A stretch of DNA of 64,000 nt from Synaphobranchus kaupii (lineage: Eukaryota > Chordata > Actinopteri > Anguilliformes > Synaphobranchidae). Of this stretch, positions 26,270 through 39,172 are shown in pieces; position 1 is the stretch's first letter; each line of letters starts with the position of its first letter. The translations under genes were made by a program, and so were the position numbers. A model generated the notes under the pieces. That model ran no database searches, had not been told where the DNA came from, and saw only the letters and a program-made list of their open reading frames with translations. The stretch is from positions 48,635,218 through 48,699,217 of the forward strand of contig CM056380.1 in NCBI GenBank assembly GCA_029718625.1. Reading direction: 5' to 3'.

Positions 26270-28045
26270 AAGAAACATTGACGTGAAAAAATCCACTGGT
26301 GAGGACAAACTAGATCCTGGCCTTTTACAGCTTGCGGCACCACTGATTACCAGCCCCTTGGTTAACATTTTTAATCTATCACTTAATGCTGGGTGTATCC
26401 CAAGCATATGGAAAGCAGCCCATGTTTCATCATTATTTAAAGGGGGTGATGCTAGTGATATAAACAATTACCATCCAATTTCTAAATTGTCCTGCTTAGC
26501 AAAGATCCTGGAATCTTTGGTGAATATTCAACTACGTGCCTTTTTAATCACAAATAATATACTGAATCCACAGTAATCTGGTTTTAGACCTGGACACAGC
26601 ACCATCTCTGCTGCTTCACTTGTAATCAATGACATAGTGAGCTCACTTGATAGGAAACAGAATTGGGTAGCCTTGTTTATCGATTTGTCAAAACGTTCGA
26701 CACAGTAGACCACAAAATCTTATTAAATAGATTGGAAGCCATTGGTCTTTATAACAATGCACAAAATTGGTTTCAAAACTATTTATCTGGCAGAACCCAA
26801 GCCATAGTGGCAGATGGAACATAGTCTGTCTTTCTGTAGATAAAGAAAAGTGTACCACAGGGCTCCATACTTGGACCTTTGCTTTTTACAATTTATATTA
26901 ATGAAATAGCTAGCAAAGTGAGAAACTGTAATATGCATTTCTATGCTGAGCAGTTCTTTACGCCTCTGCCCCTTCAATCAGTCTGGCTTTGTCATACATG
27001 CAGGCTGCTTTCAATGTCATACAGAATGCAATAGCTAACCATATACTGGTTCTAAATGCTGGGAAAACCAAATACGTACTTTTCTCAAAAGCACTGAACT
27101 CACAATCAATAGACACACACCTATGTACTTTAAACGGTGATCAAATTGAGCGAGTCTTGCACTATAAGTACTTAGGTATTTGGCTTTCTCTTTTAAAACA
27201 CATATCACAAATTTAACCAAAAAACTCAAGTCAAAATTGGCTTCCTATATAGAAACAAGTCTTGCCTCACATTTGAGAACCGCAAAAGGATTGTGCAAGC
27301 CACACTTTTACCAGTTCTTGACTATGGGGATACATTATATATGCATGCCACAGCCTTAGTCCTAAAACCCCTGGACGCAGTCTATCATAGTGCATCACGT
27401 TTTATTACAGGTGATGGGTTTCATACTCATCACTGCTTTCTTTACCGGGCAGTATCATGGCAATCGCTTCTTTTTAGGAGGAAGCAGCACAGCATTTTAT
27501 TTATATACAAAGCCCTCCTTGCAAAAATCCCTTTTTATCTCAGCAAACTTTTATCTTTTAGAAACTCAAACTATTGCACAAGACGTCAAGATTGGATCAT
27601 GCTAGAAACACCGCGATTCACAACAGAATTAGGAAGAACTGCTTTTAAAGTATATGCACCACATATGTGGAATAAATTTCAGGAGACACTTAAATTAGAT
27701 GCATTTGTGTCCTTTGGGCAGTTTACTGCCTTGGTAACTAACTTGATCATTGAAGAAAGTGTGTGCAATTGATTGGGATAATCCATCTGTATTAGTTGTA
27801 TCGTATGTATGTGTGTACATGTGTGTTCATGCGCACACTTGTCTATATTTTAAATGTATATTATTTTTCCTATATATTTCTCCCAATTGTATATTCTGTT
27901 CAGACACTTTTTACAAGGTCTTTGTACAAAGCTTGTGTGTAATTGTGTTGCCTGCAGGGCTCCTCTACAAAAGAGATCCCTGGTCTCAGTAGGACACCCT
28001 GCTTAAATAAAGGTTAAATTAAAAAATAAAAAATAAAAAACCCTA
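26270..28045 (+). pseudogene. L2-type LINE reverse transcriptase relic with 3' end
   Basis: Conceptual translation shows the non-LTR reverse-transcriptase landmarks in order: KKSTGEDKLDPGLL, NYHPISKLSCLAKILESLV, SGFRPGHSTISAASL, FIDLSK and FDTVDHKILL, WFQNYLSGRTQ, VPQGSILGPLLFTIYINEIA. The catalytic YADD box reads YAEQ at 26942-26953. Stops occur after LNPQ (26574) and ADGT (about 26822), and a one-base deletion lies near 26690. The 3' end has CTCCTCTACAAAAGAGATCC, TAAATAAAGG and an A-rich tail, typical of fish L2-type LINEs. It is 5'-truncated and dead. Confidence 0.9.
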
Positions 28046-29380
28046 GACAAATACCCAGGGTAGAATGTTCTACCATTCACAGCTATACTGATTTTAACAA
28101 GTGGTAGTGACACCTTAAAGCTAATCACCGATTAGGACAAACCACAGATGAAAAGTGCAGAAGAAAGAAATCAGAAAACATGTTAGGCAGGTTAGTTCTC
28201 ACAGAGGAGTTTGGCATGTGCATTTGGGAAGACAGAAAATCATTTATTGAAGTGCATAAAACACAGCTGAATTATTTATCTAATAAATGTTTCTATGTTT
28301 TCCTGAGCAAAGTCTGTTGAGTGTTTGTGAGCCATCGTGTTGACAGTAGAAGACAAAATTAGACCTCTCCTATATTAACAGTGAAGAGTTTAAACAGTAA
28401 TCGCAAAGACAAATCAAAAAGCGAATTGCGGGACATATCTCTACCGGGGAGGGATAAACCTGAGAACGGCATTGGGCTTGCGTATTTCAGAGAGATAAGG
28501 AACTGTGACACATCGACGTTTGATGTTGTTGTTGTTTTTTTCGTTTGTTTATCTCAGTACCGAGATGGCGGCTAAAACTTTAAAGCCATTGCATCTCTGA
28601 AAAAAGAGAACTTGTAGCCTGTGATGAGAAGCCTTTCTGTTTGCGGGTGCCTCACAACGCGTACTTTCTGAAGCCTTGCGCAAGTACACGTACGTACGAA
28701 CGGATGCACACGCGCACACGCACAAATTCCCTGGCACACAAAGATACATTCAGAGAGACACTGGGACTCACATAAACATCCCTCATCATAGGTTTATATC
28801 AGAAGCAGTCAAGAATCACGTCCACTAAATTAGGCATTACATGCAATCTAGATTGGGTTTGTTTTTCACCTTTAAATCAGCAAAGATTTAGACCCAAGAT
28901 AAGGACAGGCGAGTTAACTGTGTGACCAACTGTTTCATTGGTCAATTAAATGCAGGTCATTTGGACAACTTAAACCTTCATAACTTTCAAAGTGAAGTCA
29001 AAATACACACATTTTAATTTTAATTATTTTTGGAATGGTTACTTGCACTACTAACAGCTTCTTTTTTTCAAACAGACTCCTTTTGCAGCTGCATATCTTT
29101 TTACAAGTTAATAACCAATAATCAGACAAACAGGACCCCATTAGAACATGCTTTTTCCCCTAAGTTGTCTTTCTGAAAGACGCCACATAAGATGGAACAT
29201 AACAACAACCTGTGGTGAAATAATGGCAAAAAAAGCTAATATTACGAACTCAAGACATCTAAGTTTAAAAGTCTACATTTTTTTGCGTCAGTAATAAGTA
29301 CAAAGACAACACATTTTGTAATCAGGAGCTTGAAAAAGCACAATTGTTTGTATCTCTGTCTACTGTATGAGCTGTGCTTA
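28046..29380. other. intergenic, no gene seen
   Basis: AT-rich. A short GAGATGGCGGCTAAAA at 28561-28576 resembles a YY1-type motif, but nothing around it supports a promoter. Confidence 0.5.
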
Positions 29381-30060
29381 AGAAACTCTTAACATTTTTA
29401 AGAAACTTCTTAAAACACACCTATTTAAACTTGCCTTTAGTTAGCTTGCTCTGCCTTTTAATTTTAATTTTAATTTTAATTTAATTTTCTTACTTTTAGG
29501 ACTGATGTGTGTTTTTTATTATTTTTATTACCATGTACTAGTCTAATTGATTTATTTTTAAGCTTATTTATCTTTTTAAAGCTGTTTTATCTATTATTTT
29601 ATTTTATTTCTTTTCTTTCTTTTATTCTGTATAGTGGGGTGAAAGAAGAGGCCAGTAGGGCGCTCAATTTAAAAGTTTGACTAGGGACCGACGGGTTCGT
29701 CACTCTGCGGAGTGATTCAAACTGTGGAGGCTGTATGCTGCTCCCACCCATGGGCAAATGAAAATCAAAACGTAGAAAGAGGCCAGTAGGGCGCTCAACT
29801 TAAAAGTTGACTAGGGACCGACGGGTTCGTCACACTGCGGAGTGACTCAAACTGTGGAGGCTGTATGCTGCTCCCACCCATGGGCAAATATACCTCGAAG
29901 AAGGGAAATTGTCTCGTAAATGTTCTATTGCCTTTTATGTCTATTTTTCTTCTATTGCTTTTGTTCTGTATTTTGTTTTCTATTGTTGTGAAGCACTTTA
30001 GGCTGCATTTTATGTATGAAAGGTGCTATACAAATAAAGTTTATTATTATTATTATTATT
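29381..30060 (+). mobile_element. 3' end of a non-LTR retrotransposon with internal insertion
   Basis: The right end reads GTGAAGCACTTTAGGCTGC, GGTGCTATACAAATAAAG and (TTATTA)n, a common 3' terminus of fish LINE-type elements. The left part (ACACACCTATTTAAACTTGC and the T-rich stretch to 29632) fits the same element's 3' UTR. The two parts are separated by a duplicated unit at 29648-29889. Confidence 0.6.
29648..29889. repeat. two direct copies of a ~112-bp unit (spacing 131 bp)
   Basis: The copies 29648-29759 and 29779-29889 share GAGGCCAGTAGGGCGCTCAA, GGGACCGACGGGTTCGTCAC, GGAGGCTGTATGCTGCTCCC and ACCCATGGGCAAAT. I did not recognise the unit. It is GC-rich and sits inside an AT-rich LINE 3' UTR. 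Confidence 0.9.
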
Positions 30061-33031
30061 AACGTGCAGTCAGTCAATAGTTCTGCCAGTATACTCACAC
30101 GCTTTCAGGTCAAGAGCTGGTATACAGTTCCTCGTTTCAGGAATGAAAATCCTAGCGAGTGTTACCTGTGGAGAAAAAAAGACAGATGGGTTATTCATTT
30201 GGAACAGTGCGCTCACAGTTGGGGCTGCTTTTGTTTGTGTTTTGGGTCAGGACTGGGGCTTGGTTGTTGGGGGTCAGAGGTCGTCAGAGGTCAGAGTTGG
30301 GGCCGCAGCTCTAAAAGATGTGGATGATGCAGTTTTCTGGGAGCCCCACCTCAGGTGCGAACACCTGCAGAATCTGTCACCAGAATCAGGGCGGGGTGGA
30401 GAGGGGCGGCCAGGGGCTTGTCAGGCTCCAGTGGTCTGTGCAGAGACCTCATTTATCAAACCAGGATGAGGCTGAAGGTGGAGAACGTCTCCCATTTTCT
30501 TTTTGCCAAAGGACAGGATCAGGTTGATGCGTTCTTAAAAGAATGAGGTGCGTTCTACTGTCTACTTCTACTGTCAGTCTGTGCTTGTTACTGGCCGTGC
30601 AAACCCCGCCGCCCCCTCCCAACGCCAGTATGGAAGATGGACAGGCCCATGTAAAGCTAAGAGGCCTCAGTAGTCTTAAACTCTTTTACAGCCCCTGGAC
30701 ACCACTCCAGTGGGCTGCTTCATTCTTCTGCAAGGGTCCTTCATGTTGATTTACGCATCCTCATGGAAATTCGATGGCGTCTGAGGGACGGCTTGGCTCG
30801 AGATGTTCCAGTCTCTGGGGCCTTTCCTCCTGGACCCAAAATGCCCACCCTGACTACATCAACAGCAACAGATAGAAGATACCAAATGCGACTCCACATG
30901 GAAAAAACATTACCTTTTTTCTTTTTCTTTTTTGGTGCAAGTCTTAGCCCTGCTGTGCTGCTGTCAGTCACAGGTCCAGCACTTCTTATAACACACCTTG
31001 TTTTAACATTAAACTCTTCCTCAAAATCTTACGTACATTTGTGTTCCTTTTCTTCTTAATCCTACTTTAATATCTTCAGATTTTGAGAGAAAAGCTTTAA
31101 AAAAAAAAAAAAGCCAGTAAAGAGTAAACACACAAAGAAATCCCCTGAGCTGAGCAGGACTTGAGACAATTGCTGAGTTGTGTTCTCGAACGCCCCTGTG
31201 AGGGTTCTCTCTTGCCTGGATGAGTAGACTTGGGACAGGAGCTGGGAGTTCCACGTTGCCACGGGGATGCCAAGCGGAAGGTATTGAAGCGACAATGCAA
31301 ACACAGCTGTCCCAGCGGTTCCGCAGCGGATTCTTTAAACCCGCCTGCTGTTGCCCATCCCCCTGGCCCAGTCCAAACCTGTCACCCACCTGCTACCCAC
31401 GGCGTTCAGAGCCTGATATTGAAGCGCCGATGGCTTCTCTCCAGGGTACGGGTGCCGTCTGGAGCTCATATCAGGGACCCGCCAGTAACTTGACTTTGAT
31501 GGGCGGATTCATCTGTGACAGAGGAGTACACAGGAAAGAGTTGAAATCCTGGAATCCTTTCATACCGCTAACTCCAGTGGAGAAATCCAGCTCTGCACCC
31601 AAAGTCTTGTATGAAATTCAAGTGGTTTCTGCAGTTTGTAATTGGTTCGATGAGGCTTCTCAGCCATTTTGACGTACTGTTGTTTCCATAGCAGTTTTAA
31701 TTCTACAAAAAACACACAAGGTAGTGAGCTATCCCTTTAAACACACAAATGATTTAAACAAACAATTGAAACACAATCGTAGGATCGCAACGAAGATCAG
31801 TATTTCGAAAGGATGTATATCTTATTCAAATGGTCTCATTTTGAATAAGATCTGCAAACCAAGCAAGTATGCAGTTAAAACATACAGTATACCCTGTGAC
31901 AGGCCTGAGCATATACTGTGTATATGTAGTGTTCCAAGTAAGGCACTCAAGCAAGTTCTGAAAACACACTCACACAATCTCTCTGTCATAAACCGAGTGG
32001 TGCTGTCTCCCCGAAACACTTGGCTTGCTTGCTTCCTGTGATAGGCTACTTACTGTTCTTCACCTATTTTCTGCGTCTCAAACACAACCCCTCCGTCTCC
32101 CTCCCACACATACAAGGTATTTCTCTCCCCCTTCCTCTCATTCGTTCTTTCCTCACTCTCTCACATATGCACAGACGCAGAAACGCTATCATGCTCTTTC
32201 ACACACCGGTGACAGGTGGCAATCTGAACTGAATGGAACATGTTCTACATCTTACTATACGTTGCCAGACAATTGGCCTTTCAGTAAACCAGACATACGA
32301 AAGTGTCATTTTCAAAAAAAAAAAATGGTGGTGGAGAAAAAAATAGGTAGAACAGCGCTATTTCACGGCTGCGTTGTGCTGCTGAATCGGAGCCGAGCGC
32401 ACCGGCATTAATTGCGGTCCAGTTACAAACCGAATATCGCGTCCGAACCCCTTGCGACAGCACACCGTGTCCATCTACACCCTCGCAAGAGTCCAGGAGC
32501 TGCACAGAGGCCTCTGTGTGTGTGTTTGTGCCCCTGGATCCTCTACCCCCACTGTAAGGTGCTTGTTAGCCATGCTAATGCGTTCGCTCAGCTGGCCTGG
32601 CCTTACGGCTCTCTGCCATTTCCTAACTCTTCACACTCACGCTCACGGCCAAAGAACGCTTTCTTTATTTTTGTTTTTTATGTGGTGTTGGGAAGCCATC
32701 CACTGGGATTTTTATAAGCAAATAAATCCGAGTTGGCTGATTGAGTGACTGAAAAACTTATTGCTAGGGGGAATCGCTGAATCACACCGAGCACATGATT
32801 GATTTTCTCTGGGTCCCTTGTGCAATAGTCTCTTGGCGCTGGTCTTGGATTGCCGAAATATGAATACACAGGCAATCACAGGGAGACATTGTCAATGCCA
32901 TGAGTCCACACCTGGTTACAGCTGTCATTAAATGGATCAGGTAAGTAGAGTATTTACAGAACAACTATTTCCCTGCTTTGAATAGGTATCTTTTAATCGC
33001 CCTTAATTCTCACAGAAAGTGTGTGATGGAG
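30061..33031. other. intergenic, no gene seen
   Basis: Non-coding. A 12-bp inverted repeat (ATCTTATTCAAA / TTTGAATAAGAT) lies at about 31818-31850. The open frames at 30140-30550 and 31020-31670 match no family. Confidence 0.5.
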
Positions 33032-33391
33032 GAAGTTGAAAGGGTTATTCTCTACTGAGGCATTCAGATGATACAGTATGAATTAGGTAAAGAAGTTGAA
33101 AGGGTTATTCTCTACTGGGGCATTCAGATGATACAGTATGAATTAGGTAAAGAAGTTGAAAGGGTTATTCTCTACTGGGGCATTCAGATGATACAGTATG
33201 AATTAGGTAAAGAAGTTGAAAGGGTTATTCTCTACTGGGGCATTCAGATGATACAGTATGAATTAGGTAAAGAAGTTGAAAGGGTTATTCTCTACTGGGG
33301 CATTCAGATGATACAGTATGAATTAGGTAAATAAGTTGAAAGGGTTATTCTCTACTGGGGCATTCAGATGATACAGTATGAATTAGGTAAA
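33032..33391. repeat. 60-bp tandem repeat, six copies
   Basis: Six near-identical 60-bp units (GAAGTTGAAAGGGTTATTCT through CATTCAGATGATACAG to AATTAGGTAAA). The period is a multiple of three, so an 88-residue open frame with a 20-residue period runs at 33068-33334. It ends where one unit has AAATAAG instead of AAAGAAG. Confidence 0.97.
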
Positions 33392-33490
33392 GTCTGTCTG
33401 TGTCTCTGGGATCATTGATGAACTCACCAAACTATATTTCCAATGAAAAACTTGTACTTGTCTTTACTTGTAAATAAAAGTTTAAGCACA

Positions 33491-33712
33491 ATGCTCATTG
33501 AAAACATGCCACAGTTAAAGACAAATATTAATTGAATACATCCTAAAGTTAAGGACGAATGTTAATTGAATACATGCCAAAATTAAGGACAAATGTTCAT
33601 TGAATACATGCCAAAATTGAGGATGAATGTTAATTGAATACATGCCAAAATTAAGGACAAATTTTAATTGAATACATGCCAAAATTAAGGACAAATGTTA
33701 ATTGAATCCAGG
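33491..33712. repeat. 34-bp tandem repeat, about six to seven copies
   Basis: Imperfect units of GAATACATGCCAAAATTAAG followed by GACAAATGTTAATT. The array lies 100 bases after the 60-bp array. Confidence 0.9.
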
Positions 33713-34026
33713 CCTGTGGGCCTCTTTTTTCCTGGGCAAGACAGAGAAATGTACGTACTATAAACGTCTATTAGAGCTTGGATTCTTTAGATTTATACTC
33801 CAATCACAAAACGGACTTGGTGGATTTTGTCTTTGGTCCCCCTTTTTTAAAGATTTTTTAAAAAAGTTTTTATAAATGCTCTCTTAGGTGTTAAATTATG
33901 TTTTTATTCACAAACCAACACAGTGGGCACATTATCATTTTTAATAATGTCACATTTTAATACCCCAGGTAATTTATTCTCGGTTGTCTTTGCTTCATTT
34001 TGAGATCCCATACATAATTATATTTT

Positions 34027-34170
34027 TTAGGGCTTTTCAGGTTTATTGGACGGCACACTGGGAGCGAGAGGAAGGGAGGGACATGTGACAAAGGTCGCGC
34101 GGCCGGATTTGAATCACAGACGTGGCAGCTCACAATGAGCATGTGAACGCAGCGCCACAGAGACACCCTG
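34027..34170. repeat. dispersed fish repeat, copy B
   Basis: TTAGGGCTTTTCAGGTTTAT, GGGAGGGACATGTGACAAAG and GGCCGGATTTGAATC parallel copy A at 1277-1440. Confidence 0.7.
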
Positions 34171-34494
34171 TCCTTGTTTCATTTCTTCTTCATCCACTTT
34201 ATCTTACACAAGTATTGTTTATATACATCATATACACATTTATCAAGAATTAAAATTATAACTAATTTAAATTGATGTAAATTCTTCACACCAAAAAAAT
34301 AAAAGCTTAAACGGCTTGCCATAACATTCTCCACCTAGTCTGTTGTGACTTGCTGACTGAGTATCACCAGTGGGTTATATGATAACCACGGATAACTGTT
34401 AATCAAATCCCTTAACTGACAATTTTGCTTGGATAAGATCAATCAGACATTGATAGAGCATGATTCTTCAACTACAATGACACATTACTTTTTG

Positions 34495-34605
34495 GCATTC
34501 AAAAGAAGCATATCCAGAGCGACTTGCACCGATAACTCCTTTAGGTATGATACGTTTATACAGCAGAATATTTACTGAAGCAATCGGTGTGAAACAGACA
34601 GTCCT
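34495..34605 (-). mobile_element. V-SINE-like fragment
   Basis: On the minus strand the tail motif GCAAGTCGCTCTGGATATGC is followed by degenerate body sequence in reverse order on the plus strand (CAGCAGAATATTTACTGAAG). Confidence 0.55.
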
Positions 34606-36184
34606 GAGTATAAAACCAGTGTCAGGCAGTAACAAACACACACTCACTCTCTCTCTGTCTCACACACACAGACACAGACACACACAAACACACACACACA
34701 CACACACACACGAATGCTCACACACACATACACACACAAGCCTGAAAAGACACTTCTCCCTCTGTGGGTGGGTGTCCAGATATGATCAATCCTATGTGGT
34801 TGATCCCGGTGTGCGCAGGCATGCTGTGAGGTATGCCCACAGTTATAACCTCCGCCCCTGATCACAGATCTCCTATCTGCTGTATTCACATGGCAGGAGG
34901 TGGAAGTGAGTGTATCTGCTGTATCGGTTGTTCCATCTCAGCTATGTAAACTGACGGATGAAGGCCCTCCTCGCAACATCCCGTTCACGTTGCCATTGCG
35001 GCTTTGCCGGGACGTTTGGCTGCCGCGGCACGATAATGTTGGCGGGAATGTTGTATAATGGACAGGGCGTGTCCAGGACTAGCTCTGCCAGGGGACATAG
35101 CAGAAGGCAGATGCATTTATTGTTTATGCATTCAGTTGATCAAAGAATGATATTGTGTTGTTCTCTGAGAGAACAATAGGATGCAGAAATTCATCTGGGA
35201 CAAAGTAATACAAGACAGACACATGCATAATTATTTATAAAGGGAGCATGTGGTAATGATGTCATCAGAGGTTACCTGGGGAAAAGTGTGATAATGTGGT
35301 CTTATGAAAAGACCATTGTTATTTCATCACTTTATACAAAAAAGGGGAACTCCTTAAGGTGCAATTTCAAAGGTTGCACAAATAATAGTCAAGAGCATTT
35401 GCATTGTTTCAGTGATGCGGAGGCAGAGCATATTACCCCCCTGTTACCGGAGCTATGACCACGATCATCAGATCGCTGCAATTATTTTACCCGCAAGGTC
35501 ATTGGAAGGCTCCTGCGAGGTTGCTAAGAGAAAGCCTGTTTTTGTGGCATACGGCCGATTCTGATTCAAAAGACTCGCAGGGTGCGCTAACGCCCACATT
35601 CACAGATACGGCAAGATGATGTCACTCAAAAAGGCTCCCATGTTCTGCACGGTGAGCCAACGCAATGAATAAACAGCGAATCGACGATTAGCCGGCGAGA
35701 CGTAACAGGTAGAGCCCTGCCTGACGAGCTACAGCATTCCTTCAAATCAGGTTCATGGAGAAGTTAACAGAACACAATCAGGTGATAAAAAATGTTCGTA
35801 CTTAATGAAACAAGTAAGCCCATTATTTTTTGGAATAGTATTGTAAAGGAAACAAATAGAAATATCCCATTCCCCCCTCCTGCCTTCTTACTTTTGTAAA
35901 AACACAGGGAGACAATACCCTTCAGTCACTTTGAAAAGGAAGTCTGGAACAAGTGCTGCTATTGTGTCAACGCTCTTTTGCAACGGAGAAATACCAAAAG
36001 CCAAACAACCTCAAGGAGGATTAAGTGGGCCGTCAATCAATAGAGAGCAGAGTTTTCTATAAATGTACGTATGTCCTTTATACCAATTTCATGATTGATT
36101 TGTCATGAATATTTTCATGAATATTAGTAATATAACTTTTCGGGTAAGAACATACAAGTTGTATGACTTGTAATTCAAGGCCAA
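34606..36184. other. intergenic, no gene seen
   Basis: Contains a CA-rich tract at about 34660-34740. The rest is non-coding with no recognised element. Confidence 0.5.
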
Positions 36185-36325
36185 AATAGTTACATTACAT
36201 TAACAGCATACGCTCTTATCCAGAGGAAATTATGCAGATTGCTTTTACATGCAATCCATACAGCTGGATATTATAGGAAATTCAGGTTAAAAACATTGCA
36301 AAAGGGTACAACCGCAATTTCCCAG
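36185..36325 (-). mobile_element. V-SINE-like fragment
   Basis: The plus strand reads ACGCTCTTATCCAGAGGAAA, ATCCATACAGCTGGATATTA, GAAATTCAGGTTAAA and GGGTACAACCGC. This is the reverse complement of the SINE tail, body and GTACCC motif. Confidence 0.65.
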
Positions 36326-37970
36326 CAGGAAATGAAAAGTCACAACTGATTCTTACATTTATTTTAGTGGGAATAACGCTTCATTCAAAGATACCTTGAA
36401 AAAAATACCTTTCCCTCTTCAAATTCAACACACATTTAATAAAATACAGATGAGAAAATCAAACATGCTGTTATACGTAGGAAATACTATAAATTGTGCT
36501 CAAGGGTCTTGTCGTGTTTTTCCAAAATGTCCCTTGGAATTCATAAAACACACACATACTAGTTGTTAAAAAAGTAATGTAAATGAAAAAAAATGAAATG
36601 AATAATGATGACATGCAGACAAATGTCAAGATGCATGTTTGGAGAAAGGGGAAAAAAATGTTCCCTATAAATAAATAAAGCTTAAAATCCAATAAATTCA
36701 CCCAGAGGCGGAATGAATGCGTTCTTGTGCCACTAAATATTAGGCTGTGCAAGTAATCCTTTCAGACAGCAGCGGCTGGAATTCGTAGCGGCGGTGATGG
36801 CCAAGCCGCGTCAGCCCGTCAGTCCCTTTCGCCAACCTGTCGCGGGGCACGGTCCCCGCTGGACGTGATTGATGACTGCGCGCCATTGATGCACGCGCGG
36901 CCAGGCCCGGCAGAACACTGCCCGATTCTACAGAAAACTGGACCCGGAGCAAGACTTCCTGGAAAGTATTAGCGTCCAGTGGAAATACGGGCAACAACTT
37001 TAGAATAGCATTCATAATTAATTCTAATTAATCAAAAGATTATTGAATATTATGGAATTATACAATGACATTAAATATTTTGTGGAGTGGGTCTGCAATC
37101 ATAAATGTAAACATCATCTTGGAGTAAGAATTTTTATTTTTTTGCGGGGGGGGGGGGGTTTATCTATAATTGAGATAATATCTCTGAATTATGTATTGTA
37201 TTACACTGGTGATAAAATGTGTAATATTTTGGGCAGGAGTTTCTGGGAGGAAGGCTATCTGAAACTACTCATATTCTAATGTAAAATCCCAGACTAGTGC
37301 ACAATGGGGACCACTCACCAGGCTTCTCAGGGCATCTCTTTTCCCACTAACCCCTATACTCTTATTGACACCCTTAATGATTCCATCTCATAGAAATATC
37401 GCAATTCAAATATTTTCTTTGTAAACCCCGAGTAAGTATCGGGGGGATGGGAGGGGGAGCTTAAAGAAAACAGTCCTCACAAGAGAAGATTTGTAGATTA
37501 ACATCTTGTATGTTTGCTGTGTAAATGTTAGCTTTAATAATTAAGAGCAACAGTTTCCACATAAGTCTTACTTTTTTTCATGCTTGAAGTCAATCAGTCC
37601 TGGTGGACAAATTGCTCTTGTACACAGAAACAGTTTAGCGAGAGCAATCATGCCTGCTCTTTGTAAACCGTGTCATGACTGGTGTGTGCGTGCATGCATT
37701 CGCGTGTGCGTGTGCTGGGGGTGGCAGAGGACTGAATTATTTGCATGGTAAAAAAAAAAAAAATTGTACTTTTTCATTTTCCTTGGCAGACGGTGTGTGT
37801 GCTCTGTACGTGTCGGAGTGTAACAGAGACATTCCATGTGGGGTTCAGTGCTAGGTTCTTCTTGATTCATCGTCACTCATTGTATGAACTCGCGCACGGT
37901 GCTGAAACGGCCCATTCTTCGCAATTGGGAGCATTTGCTTTCCATTTCCTGGGCTGTCGCTGCTGAAAGG
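36326..37970. other. intergenic, no gene seen
   Basis: AT-rich, with a GC-richer island at about 36760-36960 and a G-run at 37146-37157. No exon was recognised. Confidence 0.5.
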
Positions 37971-38171
37971 TCTTCTTCTTCTTCTTCTTCTTCTTCTTCT
38001 TCTTCTTCTTCTTCTTCTTCTTCTTCTTCTTCTTCTTCTTCTTCTTCTTCTTCTTCTTCTTCTTCTTCTTCTTCTTCTTCTTCTTCTTCTTCTTCTTCTT
38101 CTTCTTCTTCTTCTTCTTCTTCTTCTTCTTCTTCTTCTTCTTCTTCTTCTTCTTCTTCTTCTTCTTCTTCT
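37971..38171. repeat. (TTC)67 / (GAA)67 trinucleotide repeat
   Basis: A 201-base uninterrupted run of TTC. It gives open frames of pure Ser, Phe or Leu on one strand and Arg, Lys or Glu on the other; none is a gene. Long GAA/TTC tracts form triplexes. Confidence 0.98.
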
Positions 38172-39172
38172 GTGGTGCACAATGCACAACTATGGCTTAT
38201 TCAGTACTCCCCCTCCCTTCAGGTATAATGAACTGAAAGGGATTATCCTTGAAACTATTAAAAATAAACACGGGCATGAACTGTGTCATTGATCCGCAGC
38301 TGGACTGTGCGGTGTTGAAAATTAACTTAAACTCAGGAGTTATGGAGGACCATTGGCACAATTTCCTTCCTCTTTTTAATATTTGGCTAAATTACACGTT
38401 AAAAAAATCGCCCTTTCTGAAAAACACCATTAAAATGAGGCATCACTAGACGTAGGTAATGAGCTGAGGCGTAATATTCCAGTGCTACTGGACCGTTGAC
38501 GGGGCCTGACTCGGTTTCAGTTGCAGCAGAATGATGTTTACGGGAGGCCCGAGAGTGCCAGGGACGCTGCCTTATGCGGAAATTTGAATGTTTTTTTTTC
38601 AGGCCACTAAAAATGATGAATGCGTGTGCAGGCCTCGCTCTCCATCTCTCTCTCTCTGGTGTTTATTCGCCTCTAGCCATGTGACGGGTAGTTGGGAGGG
38701 GTGCAAAGCGCCCCTCGGGGAGTCTGCGGGGCCCCCCTAGCCCTCACATCTGAAGAGGGGACTAATAGGAGAGCAAACAACGCGATTGCCACGGGTTCTC
38801 CACCAGAAAGAGGTCGCGTGAAGAGGGGCTCAGACTTGCGCCAGCCAGCCGGCCGGCCGGCCTCCCTCGCGGGCAATTAAGCACAGCCGACCCATTCTGT
38901 TAGCGTGTGTGTGTGCTTACATGTGTGGGTCTGTGTGTGTGTGTTGTGTGTGTGAGACAGAAGATAGAGAGAGAGAATGTGAATTAATGAAATTTATTTT
39001 ATTATTGTGTCTTAGGGACTCATGACATCACACACATATGGGCTAGCAAGGACACACCTGTAAGATCCATATTAACAGATAATCAATCAAGTGTCAGTAA
39101 ATAGGTAAAACAAAGTGAGCACTATGCAAATCACAGTTCCCATACAAAACATTGCATGTAAGGGCTTTTTTT

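Noticed and set aside
28561..28576. YY1-like GAGATGGCGGC motif
   Set aside because: A single short motif without a CpG-rich promoter or adjacent exon is not enough to call a promoter.
37851..38228. Poly-Ser, poly-Arg, poly-Lys and poly-Glu open frames
   Set aside because: All are translations of the (TTC)67 tract in different frames.
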